Shown piece by piece: positions 7,150 to 15,805 of a DNA stretch of 64,000 nt (within the stretch, counting starts at the first letter, position 1; every line of letters starts with the position of its first letter). The stretch spans positions 1 through 64,000 of the forward strand of contig CAMWVA010000003.1 of NCBI GenBank assembly GCA_947177575.1. Reading direction: 5' to 3'. The notes below the pieces were generated by a model. The model worked only from the letters and a program-made list of their open reading frames with translations, was not told the DNA's origin and did not search any database. The stretch comes from an uncultured Porphyromonadaceae bacterium (GTDB taxonomy: Bacteria > Bacteroidota > Bacteroidia > Bacteroidales > Muribaculaceae). The position numbers and the translations under genes were made by a program.

Positions 7150-8718
7150 ATGGAAGATTTAATGACAGTTGTCGATTGGTCGCGATGGCAATTCGCTCTG
7201 ACCGCCATCTACCACTGGCTCTTCGTCCCGCTGACGCTGGGTCTGTCGGTGATTGTGGCGATTATGGAGACTATTTATGTCCGCACCAATTCTCCGAAGT
7301 GGCTGGCCGCTACTAAGTTCTGGATGACCCTTTTCGGCATCAACTTTGCTATAGGTGTCGCCACCGGTCTGGTTCTCGAATTTGAGTTCGGTACCAACTG
7401 GAGTAACTATTCATGGTTTGTAGGCGACATCTTCGGCGCACCACTTGCTATAGAAGGTATAGTAGCCTTCTTTATGGAGTCTACCTTCGTTGCCGTCATG
7501 TTTTTCGGTTGGGACAAGGTAAGCCGCGGCTTCCATCTCACCGCTACATGGCTTACAGCCATAGGTGCTTCAATATCGGCTCTCTGGATTCTTGTGGCCA
7601 ACGCATGGATGCAATATCCTGCCGGCACAGAATTTGACCCTGTACAGATGCGTAACATCATGACCGACTTCTGGGCTCTCTTTTCAGGCGTGGCGGTCAA
7701 CAAGTTTTTCCATGCCGTATTCAGCGGCTGGGCACTTGCCGGTGTCTTCGTTATCGGTGTCAGCTGCTGGATGCTTTTCATCAACCGCAACACCGCCTTT
7801 GCCCAGCGCTCTATTAAAGTCGGCGCATGGACCGGACTGGCAGGTCTGTTGCTGACTATGTACACAGGCGACGGCTCAGCTGTCGAAGTAACCCGTTGTC
7901 AGCCTATGAAACTCGCTGCTATGGAAGGTCTGTATCACGGTTCATCCGAACAGAGTCTCGTAGCTTTCGGTCTCGTAAATCCTGACAAATCATGGAACAA
8001 TACCGAAGATGAATATCTCTTTGCTTTTGAAATTCCTTACGGTCTCTCGATTCTAGCTAATCACGACATGCACTCGTTCGTACCGGGTATAGCAGATATA
8101 ATCAACGGTGTCAGTGTCAATGCACAGGGTGATACCATTAATACTATCTCATACGCCGAACGTATAGCACGTGGTAAACAGGCACACGAAGCCCTGCGTC
8201 GTTTCGACATAGCACGCGCCAACGGTGATAAAACGGCTATGGCAGCCGCACAACAGGCGCTTCAGGCAGATTATCCGTATTTCGGTTACGGCTATTTCGA
8301 TTCTGTCGATGAAGCTATTCCTCCCGTAGGAGTTACTTTCTATTCATTCCGTATAATGGTAATATTGGGTTCATACTTCCTGCTGTTCTACGTATTGGTA
8401 CTTATCGGCGTCTACTATCGTGAATGGCTGTATCGTGCACGCTGGATGCAGGTTGTAGCTATACTGTCAGTACCCCTGATGTGGGTATGCTCCGAAGCAG
8501 GATGGATAGTTGCCGAGGTAGGTCGCCAACCTTGGACCGTACAGGACCTGTTACCTACACGAGCTGCTATCTCATCTCTTCCCGCTTCGTCGGTCATCAC
8601 TACTTTCTGGCTCTTCGCCGGTATTTTCACCATTCTGCTTATTGCTGAGGTCAGCATTATGATGCACCAGATAAGCATCCGCTCTTCTCAGGATTTAGAA
8701 ACCGCTAACACATACTGA
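7150..8718 (+). CDS. cydA: Cytochrome bd ubiquinol oxidase subunit I
   Basis: Large heme-bearing subunit of the bd quinol oxidase, which reduces trace oxygen to water in the inner membrane of nanaerobic Bacteroidota. At 522 residues it is full length with nine expected helices. Seen are DWSRWQFALTAIYHWLF with His22 (high-spin heme ligand position), NKFFHAVFSGW with the second conserved His, and the GWIVAEVGRQPWTVQDLLPT segment. The Q-loop region between helices 6 and 7 includes the Ala/Gln-rich AARRFDIARANGDK-type stretch. An in-frame Met5 is an alternative start. cydB follows after five bases. Confidence 0.97.
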   Translation: MEDLMTVVDWSRWQFALTAIYHWLFVPLTLGLSVIVAIMETIYVRTNSPKWLAATKFWMTLFGINFAIGVATGLVLEFEFGTNWSNYSWFVGDIFGAPLAIEGIVAFFMESTFVAVMFFGWDKVSRGFHLTATWLTAIGASISALWILVANAWMQYPAGTEFDPVQMRNIMTDFWALFSGVAVNKFFHAVFSGWALAGVFVIGVSCWMLFINRNTAFAQRSIKVGAWTGLAGLLLTMYTGDGSAVEVTRCQPMKLAAMEGLYHGSSEQSLVAFGLVNPDKSWNNTEDEYLFAFEIPYGLSILANHDMHSFVPGIADIINGVSVNAQGDTINTISYAERIARGKQAHEALRRFDIARANGDKTAMAAAQQALQADYPYFGYGYFDSVDEAIPPVGVTFYSFRIMVILGSYFLLFYVLVLIGVYYREWLYRARWMQVVAILSVPLMWVCSEAGWIVAEVGRQPWTVQDLLPTRAAISSLPASSVITTFWLFAGIFTILLIAEVSIMMHQISIRSSQDLETANTY

Positions 8719-8723
8719 AAGTC

Positions 8724-9872
8724 ATGACACTCGAATATCTTCAGAATTATTGGTGGCTGCTCGTATCCATACTGGGCGGCATCCTGGTGTTTCTGCTCTT
8801 CGTACAGGGTGGACAATCAATGCTGCTCTCAACACGTTCAGCCGAACGCCGCGAACTCATAGTCAATTCTTTAGGACGTAAGTGGGAATTGACCTTTACC
8901 ACTCTTGTGGTATTCGGCGGTGCCGCCTTCGCTTCCTTCCCGCTATTTTATTCCACAAGTTTCGGTGGTGCCTACTGGCTATGGCTTATTATACTGTTCT
9001 CCTTCATACTTCAGGCTGTGAGCTATGAATTCCGCAACAAGCGTGGTAATATTTACGGTACAGGCACTTACGATTTGTTTCTTTTCCTTAACGGTCTTAT
9101 AGGTTGTGTACTGCTCGGTGTAGCCGTTGGTATGTTCTTCTTCGGCGGTGAGTTCACAGTTTCACGAGGCAGTTTGCTCGACAACACAGCCCCTGTAATC
9201 TCAAACTGGGCACCTTCACATGGATTTGAGGCAATGGCTGACTGGCGCAATCTCGTACTCGGTATCGCAGTGTTCTTCCTCGCACGCACTCTGGCCTGCC
9301 TGTACATGATTAACAACATAGATAATTATCCATATCGCGATTCACTGCGTCAGCGTTGTCTCATCTACGGAGGTTGCTTCCTTATCTTTTTCCTATGGTT
9401 CCTCGGTGTGCTTCTTACCACAACAGGATATGCCTATACTACTGACGATTTCGGCAACACCACTATTATACCTATAGGCTGTAAATACTTCTATAATTAT
9501 ATAGATCTCTGGTGGGCCGGTCTGACACTGCTCATCGGTGTGGGTCTTACCCTGTTTGGCTGGATAAGCACTGTGATGCGTCGCAATTACACATACGGTA
9601 TATGGCCGACCGGCTTCGGTGTGTTTCTTGTAGTAGCAAGTCTCTTCTGGGTAGCCGGCTACAATGACACTGCATTCTATCCTTCGACTATAGACCCTGA
9701 CTCATCGCTTACAATACGTAACGCCTCATCATCTCACTTTACTCTTACAGTGATGAGCTATGTGTCACTACTTATCCCTGTAGTGGTTCTGTACATCGCA
9801 TACGTATGGCACTGTATGGACCGCCGTAAAATAAGTATTGACGAACTTCGTACAGCCGATCATAAATATTGA
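8724..9872 (+). CDS. cydB: Cytochrome bd ubiquinol oxidase subunit II
   Basis: Partner of CydA; it has the same fold and stabilises the di-heme site. The 382 residues with eight or nine hydrophobic helices match the family. Diagnostic stretches are LLFVQGGQSMLLSTRSAERRELIVNSLGRKWELTFTTLV near the start (Bacteroidota variant) and YEFRNKRGN. The Met start lies five bases after the cydA stop, so translation is coupled. A strong GC-rich hairpin follows the gene. Confidence 0.96.
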   Translation: MTLEYLQNYWWLLVSILGGILVFLLFVQGGQSMLLSTRSAERRELIVNSLGRKWELTFTTLVVFGGAAFASFPLFYSTSFGGAYWLWLIILFSFILQAVSYEFRNKRGNIYGTGTYDLFLFLNGLIGCVLLGVAVGMFFFGGEFTVSRGSLLDNTAPVISNWAPSHGFEAMADWRNLVLGIAVFFLARTLACLYMINNIDNYPYRDSLRQRCLIYGGCFLIFFLWFLGVLLTTTGYAYTTDDFGNTTIIPIGCKYFYNYIDLWWAGLTLLIGVGLTLFGWISTVMRRNYTYGIWPTGFGVFLVVASLFWVAGYNDTAFYPSTIDPDSSLTIRNASSSHFTLTVMSYVSLLIPVVVLYIAYVWHCMDRRKISIDELRTADHKY

Positions 9873-9911
9873 TGATACTTTTTTTGCGTATCAATTGTCA
9901 ATAACCAATCT

Positions 9912-9950
9912 GACGGCCTCCGCCGACACACTGTGTCAGCGGAGGCCGTT
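9912..9950 (+). terminator. GC-rich hairpin after cydB
   Basis: ACGGCCTCCGC and GCGGAGGCCGT form an 11-bp perfect outer stem with an inner GACACA/TGTGTC stem. There is no U-run, so it may terminate inefficiently or protect the cyd mRNA 3' end before the chromate-transporter genes. Confidence 0.65.
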
Positions 9951-9989
9951 ACAGACCTCTACCGGTAAAAACTATATAAATTCTGTCAC

Positions 9990-10559
9990 ATGAATATTTA
10001 CTGGCAATTATTTACCTCTTTCTTTAAGATAGGAGCTTTCACTTTCGGAGGCGGATGGGCTATGATTTCCATTATAGAACGTGAAATAGTAGACAAACGG
10101 CACTGGATAGAACGTGATGACTTTCTCGACCTGCTCGCCATAGCCCAGTCACTTCCCGGCATTCTGGCAGTAAACATAGCCACTGCTGTCGGTGACAAAA
10201 TCAAAGGTACACGTGGCAGCGTACTTGCCTCTCTGGGTACAATACTGCCATCTTTTATCATTATTCTGGCTATAGCTATATTTCTGACTCCTGAAACTAT
10301 AAAAAGCAACCGTGCCCTGTCAGCTATATTTATGGGAATACGTCCGGCTGTAGTGGCACTCATCATCGCTCCGGTCATTACCTCAGCCAAAGCTGCCAAA
10401 CTGACATGGCGCACCGTGTGGATTCCATTGGTAGTGGCTCTGATGATATCTCTTAATCTCGGCACTGTCTCCAGTCCTATCCTCTATATAGTGCTCGGTG
10501 CTCTCGGAGGCTGGGGTGTATGGTATATAGGACAACGAGGAATTCGAAAAAAAATGTAA
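9990..10559 (+). CDS. Chromate transporter family protein, first half-subunit
   Basis: Short-chain CHR-family membrane protein (189 residues, about six helices). IGAFTFGGGWAMISIIEREIVD near residue 12 and AIAQSLPGILAVNIATAVG near 51 are the family signature. Bacteria with short-chain CHR proteins encode two homologous halves side by side that pair in opposite orientation; its partner follows after 18 bases. The natural substrate is uncertain, since chromate efflux is shown only for some members and sulfate-like anions are possible. Confidence 0.88.
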   Translation: MNIYWQLFTSFFKIGAFTFGGGWAMISIIEREIVDKRHWIERDDFLDLLAIAQSLPGILAVNIATAVGDKIKGTRGSVLASLGTILPSFIIILAIAIFLTPETIKSNRALSAIFMGIRPAVVALIIAPVITSAKAAKLTWRTVWIPLVVALMISLNLGTVSSPILYIVLGALGGWGVWYIGQRGIRKKM

Positions 10560-10577
10560 ACTATTTTAGCAACCGAC

Positions 10578-11186
10578 ATGCAGATATACTGGCAACTTAT
10601 ATGGGCCTATCTGAAAATAGGCATCTTCGGCTTTGGTGGCGGCTATGCTATGCTGTCGCTGGTAGAACATTCAGTCGTTGACCCGGGATGGATAACCGAA
10701 CAGACTTTCACCGACATCGTGGCTATTTCGCAAATGACTCCGGGCCCTATCGGTATCAATTCTGCCACATATATAGGCTTCGTAGCACCAAGCCATGTTA
10801 ATCCCGAGCTTTCCGGCATAGGTTGGGGTCTGCTCGGCTCTATGGTATGTACGCTGGCTGTGGTCCTACCCTCATTTTTTCTGGTGCTTTACAGTTCTCA
10901 CTTCATACGCCGCCACAACGAAAGCGGTGTCATCAAAGCAATATTCTCCGGTCTGCGTCCGGTAGTTGTAGGCTTAATAGCATCAGCTGCCATACTGCTG
11001 ATGAATAGAGCTAACTTCTGTCCTGACGGTGAAACAAACCAGCTTATTACAAGTATTATAATATGTGCAGCAGCATTCTGTCTGGTATTCTTTTCCATAC
11101 CTTTCAAAGGTAAACAGGTGAAACTGCACCCCATTCTGGTAATAATCATGGCTGGTCTGGCCGGCTATCTTATCTATGCCTTCTGA
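10578..11186 (+). CDS. Chromate transporter family protein, second half-subunit
   Basis: Second short-chain CHR protein (202 residues). IGIFGFGGGYAMLSLVEHSVVD near residue 12 and AISQMTPGPIGINSATYIG near 49 repeat the motif layout of the previous gene, as expected for the paired antiparallel half-transporter. Both halves have their own start and stop and intact motifs, so this is a normal two-gene form and not a broken long gene. Its 3' end overlaps folC by 11 bases. Confidence 0.88.
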   Translation: MQIYWQLIWAYLKIGIFGFGGGYAMLSLVEHSVVDPGWITEQTFTDIVAISQMTPGPIGINSATYIGFVAPSHVNPELSGIGWGLLGSMVCTLAVVLPSFFLVLYSSHFIRRHNESGVIKAIFSGLRPVVVGLIASAAILLMNRANFCPDGETNQLITSIIICAAAFCLVFFSIPFKGKQVKLHPILVIIMAGLAGYLIYAF

Positions 11187-12567
11187 TAAAATCATGCAGT
11201 CACAACAGAAAGAACTCGGTTCATTCTCACGGCCCGGTGCCGACAGCGCTTACGATGAGGCCATTCAGTTTCTATATTCACAACTGCCTATGTTCTCACG
11301 TGTGGGAGCTGCCGCTTATAAACCCGGTCTTGACACCACACTCGAACTTGACCGTATATTCGGTCATCCGCACACAAAGTTCAAATCAATCCATATCGGA
11401 GGTACCAACGGCAAAGGCAGCACCTCGCATACATTGGCAGCCATGCTTCAGGCTCAAGGGTATAAAGTAGGTCTTTATACCTCACCTCATCTTGTCGATT
11501 TCCGTGAACGTATACGTGTTAACGGTGAAATGATACCCCGTAGTGCTGTCACAGACTTCGTACAACGCTGGAAATCAGTGCGGAGTGACGGGCTTCATCC
11601 TTCCTTCTTCGAACTAACAATGATGATGGCATTCGACTGGTTTGCACAGCAGAATGTCGATTACGCTGTTATCGAAGTAGGTATGGGAGGACGACTCGAC
11701 TCTACAAACATTATCACCCCTATAGCATGTGTTATAACCAACATCTCACCTGACCATACACAGTTTCTCGGCACGACTCTGCCTGCAATAGCCTCGGAAA
11801 AGGCAGGTATCATCAAAAGTGACATACCTGTGGTTATAGGTGAGGCCGAAGGTGAGGTAAGACAAGTCTTTGAGCAGCGTGCAGCCGAAGTAGGCACAGA
11901 TATTACATTTGCGAGCGACGAAGCTCTGTTACTTTCCGCACACGAGACCGAACCTGCGGGACTTGAATGCGAAGCTGTCTCACCCGGTAAGTTCCGTTTC
12001 GCTTTATCTGGCGACTATCAGATTGCCAATGCCAACACCCTTCTGTCAGCTGTGTCTATGCTGCGCCGCTGCGGAGTACGTCTTGACGATGAAGCTGTAA
12101 AGCGAGGATTTGCCGAAGTAGAAAGCCTCACAGGACTGCGTGGCCGCTGGACCATAATCAGCAACTGTCCGCTGTCTATATGTGACACAGGTCATAATGA
12201 AGCCGGATTATGCTACAATATGAATCAGCTTGAGCGACTTATCTCACGTCGTCATGACGCACGGCTCAGAATAGTAGCGGGATTTGTAGCTGATAAGGCA
12301 ATTGACCATATATTACCGCTGTTACCTTCTAACGCCCTTTATTATATCACACAGGCCGCCATACCCCGCGCACTCCCTGCGGAAGAACTTTATAAGCTCG
12401 CTACAGCAAGCGGACTTGACTGCCGCCTCTGTCCGACTCCTGTAGAAGCATGGCACACAGCTATGACTGAAGCAGCCTCGGACGATATTATCTACGTAGG
12501 AGGCTCGACATTCGTAGTAGCTGACTTACTTGCATGGCTTGACTCAGGCGGCCAGCTGGCTGATTAA
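11176..12567 (+). CDS. folC: Bifunctional dihydrofolate/folylpolyglutamate synthase
   Basis: Adds glutamate to dihydropteroate and lengthens the polyglutamate tail of folates (cytosolic, ATP dependent). The 463 residues hold the Mur-ligase fold. HIGGTNGKGSTSHTLAAML is the P-loop; SPHLVDFRERIRVNG follows, then EVGMGGRLDSTN and ISPDHTQFLGTT. The C-terminal domain has CDTGHNEAG and a late VGGSTFVVADLL. A second Met at 11194 is an alternative start, and homologues usually begin near DEAIQFLYSQLPMF. It overlaps the transporter gene, so it is probably co-transcribed with it. Confidence 0.95.
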   Translation: MPSDKIMQSQQKELGSFSRPGADSAYDEAIQFLYSQLPMFSRVGAAAYKPGLDTTLELDRIFGHPHTKFKSIHIGGTNGKGSTSHTLAAMLQAQGYKVGLYTSPHLVDFRERIRVNGEMIPRSAVTDFVQRWKSVRSDGLHPSFFELTMMMAFDWFAQQNVDYAVIEVGMGGRLDSTNIITPIACVITNISPDHTQFLGTTLPAIASEKAGIIKSDIPVVIGEAEGEVRQVFEQRAAEVGTDITFASDEALLLSAHETEPAGLECEAVSPGKFRFALSGDYQIANANTLLSAVSMLRRCGVRLDDEAVKRGFAEVESLTGLRGRWTIISNCPLSICDTGHNEAGLCYNMNQLERLISRRHDARLRIVAGFVADKAIDHILPLLPSNALYYITQAAIPRALPAEELYKLATASGLDCRLCPTPVEAWHTAMTEAASDDIIYVGGSTFVVADLLAWLDSGGQLAD

Positions 12568-12594
12568 AAAATTATCTGAAAATAATTCTCCTAT

Positions 12595-12646
12595 ACAGAC
12601 CATGCGTCCGGTAGAATGACAATATTCCACCGGACGCATGGTCTGT
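12595..12646. terminator. Bidirectional hairpin between folC and RNase G gene
   Basis: ACAGACCATGCGTCCGGT and its exact complement ACCGGACGCATGGTCTGT enclose a short loop. The stem extends through a G-T pair to AGAAT/ATTCC, about 23 bp in all. It lies between convergent genes and has no clear T-run, so both transcripts could end or be protected here. Confidence 0.75.
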
Positions 12647-12698
12647 ATTCTAATAATGTGGTCAGCGTATAGTTTCCCTCACGGGTTTCATGCCGACG

Positions 12699-14327
12699 CT
12701 AATCGTCATTATCTTTATCGTGATTTTTCATTCGCGAATGAGTCTTGGTCTGGTTACTGTTCAAGTCGCGTTCTTCTTTTAAATCGACTTCCTTCTGTTC
12801 TGCATCTATGACACGATACTGTAGATAGGCTAAAGATTCGTCAGCCACAATCTTGAAGTTACGCCCGTATCGGCGACGCCATGTACCGTAGAGTGAAAAG
12901 AGACCTTTCTTGATATAAGCCTCCACGTACGGATGTACATACATTACGAACTTCTTGATTTGAAGATGATTAACCAGATAATCAAGTTTCTCGTCGAGTT
13001 TATCGGTGAACAGTAGTGAAGGCTGGACTTCTCCTCGGCCGTAGCACGACGGACACGTCTCGGCTGTAGTTATATCAAGGGCCGGACGCACGCGCTGGCG
13101 TGTTATCTGCATCAGACCGAATTTGCTGAGGGGCAGAATGTTGTGACGGGCCCTGTCGTTAGCCATAACTTCGCGCATGTGATCGAAGAGTGTCTGACGG
13201 TGTTCCGGCTTAGCCATATCGATGAAGTCTATGACAATAATACCGCCCATATCGCGCAGACGTAACTGACGGGCTATCTCATCAGCGGCCTTCAGATTAA
13301 CATCAAGAGCATTCGACTCCTGGTCGGGACTTGCCTTTGAGCGATTGCCCGAATTGACATCAATGACATGCAGAGCCTCAGTATGCTCAATTATGATGTA
13401 GGCACCGCTCTTAAATGATACTGTCTTGCCGAAACTACTCTTTATCTGACGAGTGACGTTGAAATGATCGAAGATAGGAATCTCTTTGTTGTAGAGTTTT
13501 ACAATGTCCTTGGTCTCCGGTGCAATCAGGGTCACATAGTTCTGTATCTGGGTAAAGGTTTCGGGGTCATTAACCCATATACTCTCGAAGGTTGGGCTGA
13601 AAATATCACGTATCACGCTCACGGCACGCGAGTCTTCCTCATATATAAGAGCCGGCGGCTGACTACGCTGCATCTTACCTATCGCTTCCTCCCAGCTTTT
13701 GACAAGTGTACGCATCTCATGATTGAGCTCAGCTACACGCTTATTTTCTGCCGAAGTCCTTACTATGACTCCGAAGCCTTTGGGCTTTATACTACTGATA
13801 AGCTGGCGAAGACGGATTTTCTCTTCAGCTGATTTTATCTTCTGCGAAATCGAGATTTTGTCGCCGAAGGGTATCAGAACCATGAACCGTCCTGTAAACG
13901 ATAATTCGGTGGTAAGCCTTGGTCCTTTGGACGATATGGGCTCCTTAGCTATTTGCACCATGAGCTCCTGACCGGGCTGTAGAAGGTCCTGTATGGTTCC
14001 CGTTTTGGGTATATCGGGCAGTGTCTTGAACTTCGATATGTTAGGCAGACGCTTCTTATCCTCAAGAGCTTCCTTGACGAAAGCCTGATAGGTTGAAAAC
14101 TGAGCTCCCAGATCGAGATAATGAAGAAAAGCGTCTTTCTCATAGCCGACATCCACGAAGGCAGCATTCAGACCCGGCATTATCTTCTTGACCTTAGCCA
14201 GATAGAGATCGCCCACAGCGTATGCTATGTTGCGGCTTTCTTTCTGCAAAGACACAAGACGCGAGTCCTCAAGCAGCGCTATCGAGATGTCTTTCTGCTG
14301 TACATCGACTATCAGTTCGCTTTTCAT
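12699..14327 (-). CDS. rng: Ribonuclease G (RNase E/G family)
   Basis: Single-strand endoribonuclease for rRNA 5' maturation and mRNA decay. Starting at MKSELIVDVQ (542 residues), as homologues do; an in-frame upstream ATG at 14351 would add eight unlikely residues (MFFFHNTP). An S1 RNA-binding domain (about residues 30-120, PGLNAAFVDVGYEKDAFLHY) is followed by the catalytic domain. HVIDVNSGNRSK and IIVIDFIDM carry the metal-binding Asp pair, and CPSCYGRGEV is the zinc-link. The C-terminal tail is short and polar, so no degradosome scaffold is present. Codirectional with the small basic protein and HU genes upstream. Confidence 0.94.
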   Translation of the reverse strand: MKSELIVDVQQKDISIALLEDSRLVSLQKESRNIAYAVGDLYLAKVKKIMPGLNAAFVDVGYEKDAFLHYLDLGAQFSTYQAFVKEALEDKKRLPNISKFKTLPDIPKTGTIQDLLQPGQELMVQIAKEPISSKGPRLTTELSFTGRFMVLIPFGDKISISQKIKSAEEKIRLRQLISSIKPKGFGVIVRTSAENKRVAELNHEMRTLVKSWEEAIGKMQRSQPPALIYEEDSRAVSVIRDIFSPTFESIWVNDPETFTQIQNYVTLIAPETKDIVKLYNKEIPIFDHFNVTRQIKSSFGKTVSFKSGAYIIIEHTEALHVIDVNSGNRSKASPDQESNALDVNLKAADEIARQLRLRDMGGIIVIDFIDMAKPEHRQTLFDHMREVMANDRARHNILPLSKFGLMQITRQRVRPALDITTAETCPSCYGRGEVQPSLLFTDKLDEKLDYLVNHLQIKKFVMYVHPYVEAYIKKGLFSLYGTWRRRYGRNFKIVADESLAYLQYRVIDAEQKEVDLKEERDLNSNQTKTHSRMKNHDKDNDD

Positions 14328-14411
14328 TGGTGTATTATGAAAAAAGAACAAACTGTGGCAGGTCGCGTTCTTAATACGCCACTCACCTGTTTGTTCTTTG
14401 AGACTGTAGCT

Positions 14412-14434
14412 GCCGGCCTCAGACGAGGGCCGGC
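14412..14434 (-). terminator. GC-rich hairpin between small basic gene and rng
   Basis: GCCGGCCTC and GAGGGCCGGC pair around AGAC, 20 bases after the small gene's stop. A second inverted repeat (AAAGAACAAAC near 14345, GTTTGTTCTTT near 14392) surrounds the rng leader. Both could limit read-through from hup into rng. Confidence 0.55.
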
Positions 14435-14454
14435 GGCATGCGTGTCCGTCGTTA

Positions 14455-14544
14455 TTATTTCTTCTTATGACGGTTCTTTCTCAGTCTTTTCTTACGCTTG
14501 TGGGTAGCCATTTTATGGCCTTTTCTCTTTTTTCCGCTTGGCAT
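14455..14544 (-). CDS. bS22/mS38-like (AURKAIP1/COX24-type) small ribosomal protein
   Basis: A 29-residue reading frame beginning MPSGKKRKGHKMATHKRKK and ending in KNRHKKK; more than half the residues are Lys, Arg or His. The spacing KKRKGHKMATHKRKKRLRKNRH resembles the COX24/AURKAIP1 C-terminal domain, which in actinobacteria is the ribosomal protein bS22 and in mitochondria mS38. It lies between the HU gene and rng with 96 bases to hup, and has its own terminator. Homology is judged by eye on a very short, basic sequence; another basic rRNA-binding peptide is possible. Confidence 0.7.
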   Translation of the reverse strand: MPSGKKRKGHKMATHKRKKRLRKNRHKKK

Positions 14545-14640
14545 AGTTGTTGTGTTTTTTTATGTGTTGTTATCTTGATGCTTGTCGGACACAAATGATT
14601 TCAGCAATTTCGATGTCACGGTCTATACCGTGAAAACCAC

Positions 14641-14913
14641 TTATTTCACCTGGTCCAGAAATACTTTCGAGGGTTTAAATGCCGGTATCTTATGTTCCGG
14701 TATCTTGATAGTTGTGTTTTTGGAGATGTTACGAGCAGTTTTCTCTCTTCGTGTCTTCACGATAAAGCTACCGAAGCCACGAAGGTACACATTATGGCCG
14801 TTTCCCATAGAGTCCTTCACCACCTCCATAAACTTCTCTACCGTGGACAGCACGGCGGCTTTCTCAAGACCTGTGCTGCGTGAGATTTCGTTTACAATAT
14901 CAGCTTTTGTCAT
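14641..14913 (-). CDS. hup: HU/IHF-family DNA-binding protein
   Basis: Nucleoid protein that bends DNA as a dimer. The 90 residues are a complete HU fold: MTKADIVNEISRSTGLEK, then VYLRGFGSFIVKTRREKTARN, the arm with IKIPEHKIPAFKPSK, and the closing helix. A Pro sits in the arm tip (KIPEHKIP), the intercalating position in HU/IHF. It is first of a probable three-gene unit with the 29-residue basic protein and RNase G, a grouping that suggests coupling to RNA metabolism or growth. A long leader of about 120 bases precedes it. Confidence 0.95.
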   Translation of the reverse strand: MTKADIVNEISRSTGLEKAAVLSTVEKFMEVVKDSMGNGHNVYLRGFGSFIVKTRREKTARNISKNTTIKIPEHKIPAFKPSKVFLDQVK

Positions 14914-15006
14914 TTCCGTTGTTAATTATTTCTACCTTTTTACACATTATGTGAGGTATCCGAGGCCAATCATTTCGTATTGGGCTCTTCACCCTCTTAC
15001 TCTATA

Positions 15007-15037
15007 CCGAGACCAGCTGACGGTCTTGGCTTTTTTG
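15007..15037 (+). terminator. Terminator-like hairpin in the hup leader region (read on plus strand)
   Basis: CCGAGACC and GGTCTTGG pair around AGCTGAC and are followed on the plus strand by CTTTTTTGG. No plus-strand gene ends here. Read on the minus strand the same hairpin would sit at the 5' end of the hup leader. Confidence 0.4.
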
Positions 15038-15043
15038 GCGGTG

Positions 15044-15075
15044 CAAATATCGTAATTTTTTTTATTCTTGACAAT
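15044..15075 (-). promoter_or_regulatory. Possible hup promoter
   Basis: GATATTTG (7/8 match to TAnnTTTG) with ATTG 20 bases upstream on the minus strand. This would give a leader of about 120 bases that begins with a hairpin. Confidence 0.4.
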
Positions 15076-15208
15076 ATGTTTAAGCTTTTTCGGCTCTTTT
15101 TGGCCATTTTTATGGGGTTTCAGACCATGTTTCTACTGCTTCTTATCTTTTTCAGTACCTTTGGAAGACTTAGTACAGCACCGAATCAATAATTATTCAC
15201 ACTATTTC

Positions 15209-15805
15209 TTATATTATTTCGACACTGACACCTGATAAGGCGTCAAGACGTCCGGACATTTCATCTACCATATCAGCACGCATACGCAGTGTCACACTGC
15301 AGACGTTGTCAAACTCACGCTCCGTGACCTCAATACCGGGCAATTTTGATATTTTCATCACTCCGTCAGCAGCTACGTAAGGAAATATAGCCTTTACCGA
15401 ACGCATTTCATGACATTCCTTACGTCCGGCTGCTTCAAGCGCCAAACGTGCCGCCTCACGATAAGCCACTATAAGTCCGCTCGTACCCAACTTGATTCCC
15501 CCGAAATAACGCACTACGGCCACAACGACATCAGTCAGTTCAAGACTATTGATCTGACCAAGAATAGGTTTACCGGCTGTACCGGAAGGTTCGCCGTTAT
15601 CATTGAGCTGCCATTCATTGCGTTGTGGTCCTATCATGTAGGCCCAACACACATGCCGCGCATCGTGATAGCGATTTTGCAGCTCTTTGACAATTTCGCG
15701 CGCCTCGGCTGCTGAGGCAGCCGGGCGTGCGAAAGCCAGAAAACGACTCATTTTTTCTGTATAGCGTCCTTCACCGGGACCCTCCACAGTATAATACGTG
15801 TCCAT
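15209..15805 (-). CDS. yigZ: YigZ/IMPACT family protein
   Basis: Member of the UPF0029/IMPACT family, linked in eukaryotes to the Gcn2 stress pathway; the bacterial role is unsettled. About 198 residues from MDTYYTVEGPGEG. The N-terminal IMPACT domain shows SRFLAFARP, YHDARHVCWAYMIG, the DNGEPSGTAGKPIL loop and VVAVVRYFGGIKLGTSGL, all diagnostic. The C-terminal ferredoxin-like domain follows. The ATG overlaps the stop of the DJ-1 gene (TAATG), so the five extra upstream residues of the longer frame are unlikely and the two genes are coupled. Confidence 0.93.
   Translation of the reverse strand: MDTYYTVEGPGEGRYTEKMSRFLAFARPAASAAEAREIVKELQNRYHDARHVCWAYMIGPQRNEWQLNDNGEPSGTAGKPILGQINSLELTDVVVAVVRYFGGIKLGTSGLIVAYREAARLALEAAGRKECHEMRSVKAIFPYVAADGVMKISKLPGIEVTEREFDNVCSVTLRMRADMVDEMSGRLDALSGVSVEII

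Noticed and set aside
9990-11186. Chromate transporter gene broken by a frameshift
   Set aside because: Both halves have full family motifs, own starts and stops and an 18-base gap, the normal two-gene form.
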